DNA of 52,500 nucleotides, taken from positions 109,570 through 162,069 of the forward strand of contig CAMVBJ010000002.1 in NCBI GenBank assembly GCA_947165675.1, written 5' to 3'. A model generated the notes under the pieces. It saw only the letters and a program-made list of their open reading frames with translations, ran no database searches and had not been told where the DNA came from. This DNA comes from an uncultured Prevotellaceae bacterium (GTDB taxonomy: Bacteria; Bacteroidota; Bacteroidia; Bacteroidales; Muribaculaceae). Made by a program: the position numbers and the translations under genes. This document shows, one piece after another, positions 51,201 through 52,500 of the stretch (the stretch's first letter is position 1; every line of letters begins with the position of its first letter).

Positions 51201-52298
51201 TCACCTCAGCGACAGCTGATAGTTGTAGTACTTCTCGTTGCCGGTGATATCCTCAACGACCTGGATAAACGGCGGGAATTCCACCTCGTCGCCCTCCTTG
51301 ATGCCTTCGAGCTCCAGAATCTGCATACCCAGCTTGGGCTCAATATAGGTGTCGATCTCGAAGTAGTGGTTTTTCCACACAAAGCACTTGCGCATCTTGC
51401 TGATGGGGTTGCGGTTGGGGTCGGCCAGTTGCAGCAGATCGACGTATTGCTGGGCAGTGATGCGGCGTTCGGTCTCGATGGTCTTGTCGCTGCTCACCGT
51501 CTTCTTGATGGTCTGGAAATAGACATAGCTGCCCTGCCAACCACGCTTGCGCACGCGCATCTCGGTGCCTGGCTCGCTCAGCAGGTAGGTCTGGGTGATC
51601 TCGCTCTCGGTGTAGTCGGGGATGTCGCCCGTCACCTTGACGATGTACTTGCGCTCCTGCTCGATGGGGCTGGGTACGCCCAGCACCGTCGAGATTTCGT
51701 TGAGCACCTGGCGCAGCTTGTCATCAAAGTCCATGTGGTTGCCGATCACGCGCAGGTGGGGGTGACCCGTCCAGGCGCTCAGCACCTTGCGGTCGAGCTC
51801 GCGGGCCAGCTCCACGTCCTCGCTGCGGAACTTGTTGTTCTCGTTGGTATAGAACTGCTCGGCACCGGCGGCAGCGGTCACCATGTGCAGGATGGCCTCG
51901 TAGCGGGCATCGCGCAGCTTCACGGTGTTGGTGCCCATCTCCTCGGTCAGCGCTTCCCAGATTTCGGGCGAGACGTATGCGCTGATGTCCATCGTGCCAC
52001 GGTCACACACGATGAGCACGGGCTTGCTGCACTCGCTGGCCATCTTGGAGAAGTGGTCCTCCAGTGCCAGCTGGATGTTGAGCGTCGATTTCTCGGCTTC
52101 AAAGAACAGGGCCTTGTTCTGTGTCAGGTAGTTCACGCCCGCGCTGCTGAACATCGTGGGTACCTCGGGAATGGCAAACACCTGGAAACCCAGGCCGCTG
52201 AAGTGCTCGATGATCCTTGCCATAGCCGTCGTCTTGCCGGCGCAGGGGCCGCCGGTGAGCACGATCTTAGTGATTTTATTAGTGATTTTATCAGTCAT
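51201..52298 (-). CDS. P-loop NTPase fused to a CYTH domain
   Basis: A 365-residue fusion. Residues 1-190 form a kinase-like P-loop ATPase (Walker A GGPCAGKT at 16-23; LIVCDRGTMD as a Walker B-like segment). Residues about 210-365 form a CYTH (triphosphate tunnel) domain: E213-x-E215-x-K217 in EQERKY is the ExExK signature, with EMRVRKRG, ETERRI and FEIDTY for the tunnel. CYTH enzymes act on triphosphates such as inorganic triphosphate or ATP. The fusion suggests a nucleotide or metabolite kinase; the substrate is unknown. ATG 52298 is chosen because the upstream 21 residues would lie close to the promoter. Confidence 0.88.
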   Translation of the reverse strand: MTDKITNKITKIVLTGGPCAGKTTAMARIIEHFSGLGFQVFAIPEVPTMFSSAGVNYLTQNKALFFEAEKSTLNIQLALEDHFSKMASECSKPVLIVCDRGTMDISAYVSPEIWEALTEEMGTNTVKLRDARYEAILHMVTAAAGAEQFYTNENNKFRSEDVELARELDRKVLSAWTGHPHLRVIGNHMDFDDKLRQVLNEISTVLGVPSPIEQERKYIVKVTGDIPDYTESEITQTYLLSEPGTEMRVRKRGWQGSYVYFQTIKKTVSSDKTIETERRITAQQYVDLLQLADPNRNPISKMRKCFVWKNHYFEIDTYIEPKLGMQILELEGIKEGDEVEFPPFIQVVEDITGNEKYYNYQLSLR

Positions 52299-52332
52299 TT
52301 TCTCGTTCGGTTTTACTTCACAAAAAGAAAGC

Positions 52333-52363
52333 CAAAGATACACACAATCTTCCACCTGCACAA
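52333..52363 (-). promoter_or_regulatory. Promoter of the P-loop/CYTH gene
   Basis: On the minus strand TTG (52363-52361), 20 bases, TATCTTTG (52340-52333), 34 bases before the ATG at 52298. Consensus fit is good. Confidence 0.75.
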
Positions 52364-52439
52364 CCTTTCCATCCTAAAAGATGTGAAAAACCAGTGTGCG
52401 AACCTGCGCCTGTGCATGAAGAGGTATCTCAAGAATCAC

Positions 52440-52500
52440 TTACAGCTTGAATGTGATGGGGAGGGTGAACCATACGCTCACGGGCTCACCATTCTGACGG
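52440..52500 (-). CDS. TonB-family protein, 3' end only
   Basis: At the right edge a minus-strand frame reads RQNGEPVSVWFTLPITFKL and then a TAA stop (52442-52440). This is the usual C-terminus of Bacteroidetes energy-transducer TonB proteins (PVxVWFTLPIxFKL), which couple inner-membrane energy to outer-membrane receptors. Only 19 residues are visible; the rest lies beyond the window. Confidence 0.7.
   Translation of the reverse strand, partial: RQNGEPVSVWFTLPITFKL

Overview
The window looks like a chromosomal segment of a gut-type Bacteroidales bacterium. Three things point there: promoters of the Bacteroidetes kind (TTG or TTTG, about 19-20 bases, then TAnnTTTG) stand before many genes; the protein families are Bacteroidetes ones (DUF5106, DUF5689, BACON and OB-fold lipoproteins, an Oar-like TonB-dependent receptor, AspT/YidE transporter, eukaryotic-type GlyRS); and several secreted proteins carry dockerin-like tails built on IADVTxLIDYLLSG. 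A Muribaculaceae or Prevotella relative is my best guess, by inference only.

Layout. 1-4.9 kb is the end of a surface-polysaccharide locus (pyruvyltransferase-like, GT2, a GT-B-like protein, a membrane acyltransferase, GT4); the glycosyltransferases are clearly AT-richer than the rest. 5.1-6.5 kb holds a secreted dockerin-tailed protein on the minus strand. 7.1-17.3 kb is mostly plus-strand housekeeping and envelope genes: DUF5106 protein, DoxX, mnmA, a bifunctional-nuclease family gene, then a run nucleoside permease-rsmE-kdsA-TPR protein-BamA/TamA-like lipoprotein. 17.5-19.1 kb encodes a gingipain-adhesin-like secreted protein.

19.2-32.0 kb, all minus strand, is the most unusual part. A TPR lipoprotein-type sensor histidine kinase and a LuxR-type response regulator lie upstream of six tightly spaced genes: a membrane-anchored coiled-coil protein, a four-zinc-ribbon protein, a membrane Ser/Thr protein kinase, a four-module AAA+ protein, a zinc-ribbon FHA protein and a PP2C phosphatase. 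Kinase, phosphatase, phospho-Thr reader and AAA+ machine in one probable transcript, with no secretion core genes nearby, suggests a dedicated phospho-signalling system that I cannot match to a named one.

32.1-35.6 kb (minus) has an AspT/YidE-type transporter, a HAD phosphatase and a corrinoid adenosyltransferase preceded by a clear cobalamin riboswitch. 35.9-39.5 kb is a large secreted alpha-amylase with SusE/F-like repeats and a dockerin-like tail, followed by ruvC. 40.2-47.5 kb is an outer-membrane module (DUF5689 protein, Oar-like TonB receptor, BACON/OB-fold lipoprotein). The first two of these genes have long leaders sharing a conserved, apparently structured RNA block that I could not identify. 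47.6-52.3 kb holds an NPP-type phosphodiesterase, glycyl-tRNA synthetase, an FKBP-like lipoprotein and a P-loop/CYTH protein. The right edge clips the 3' end of a TonB-family gene.

No rRNA, recognisable tRNA, CRISPR array, transposase or phage gene was seen.
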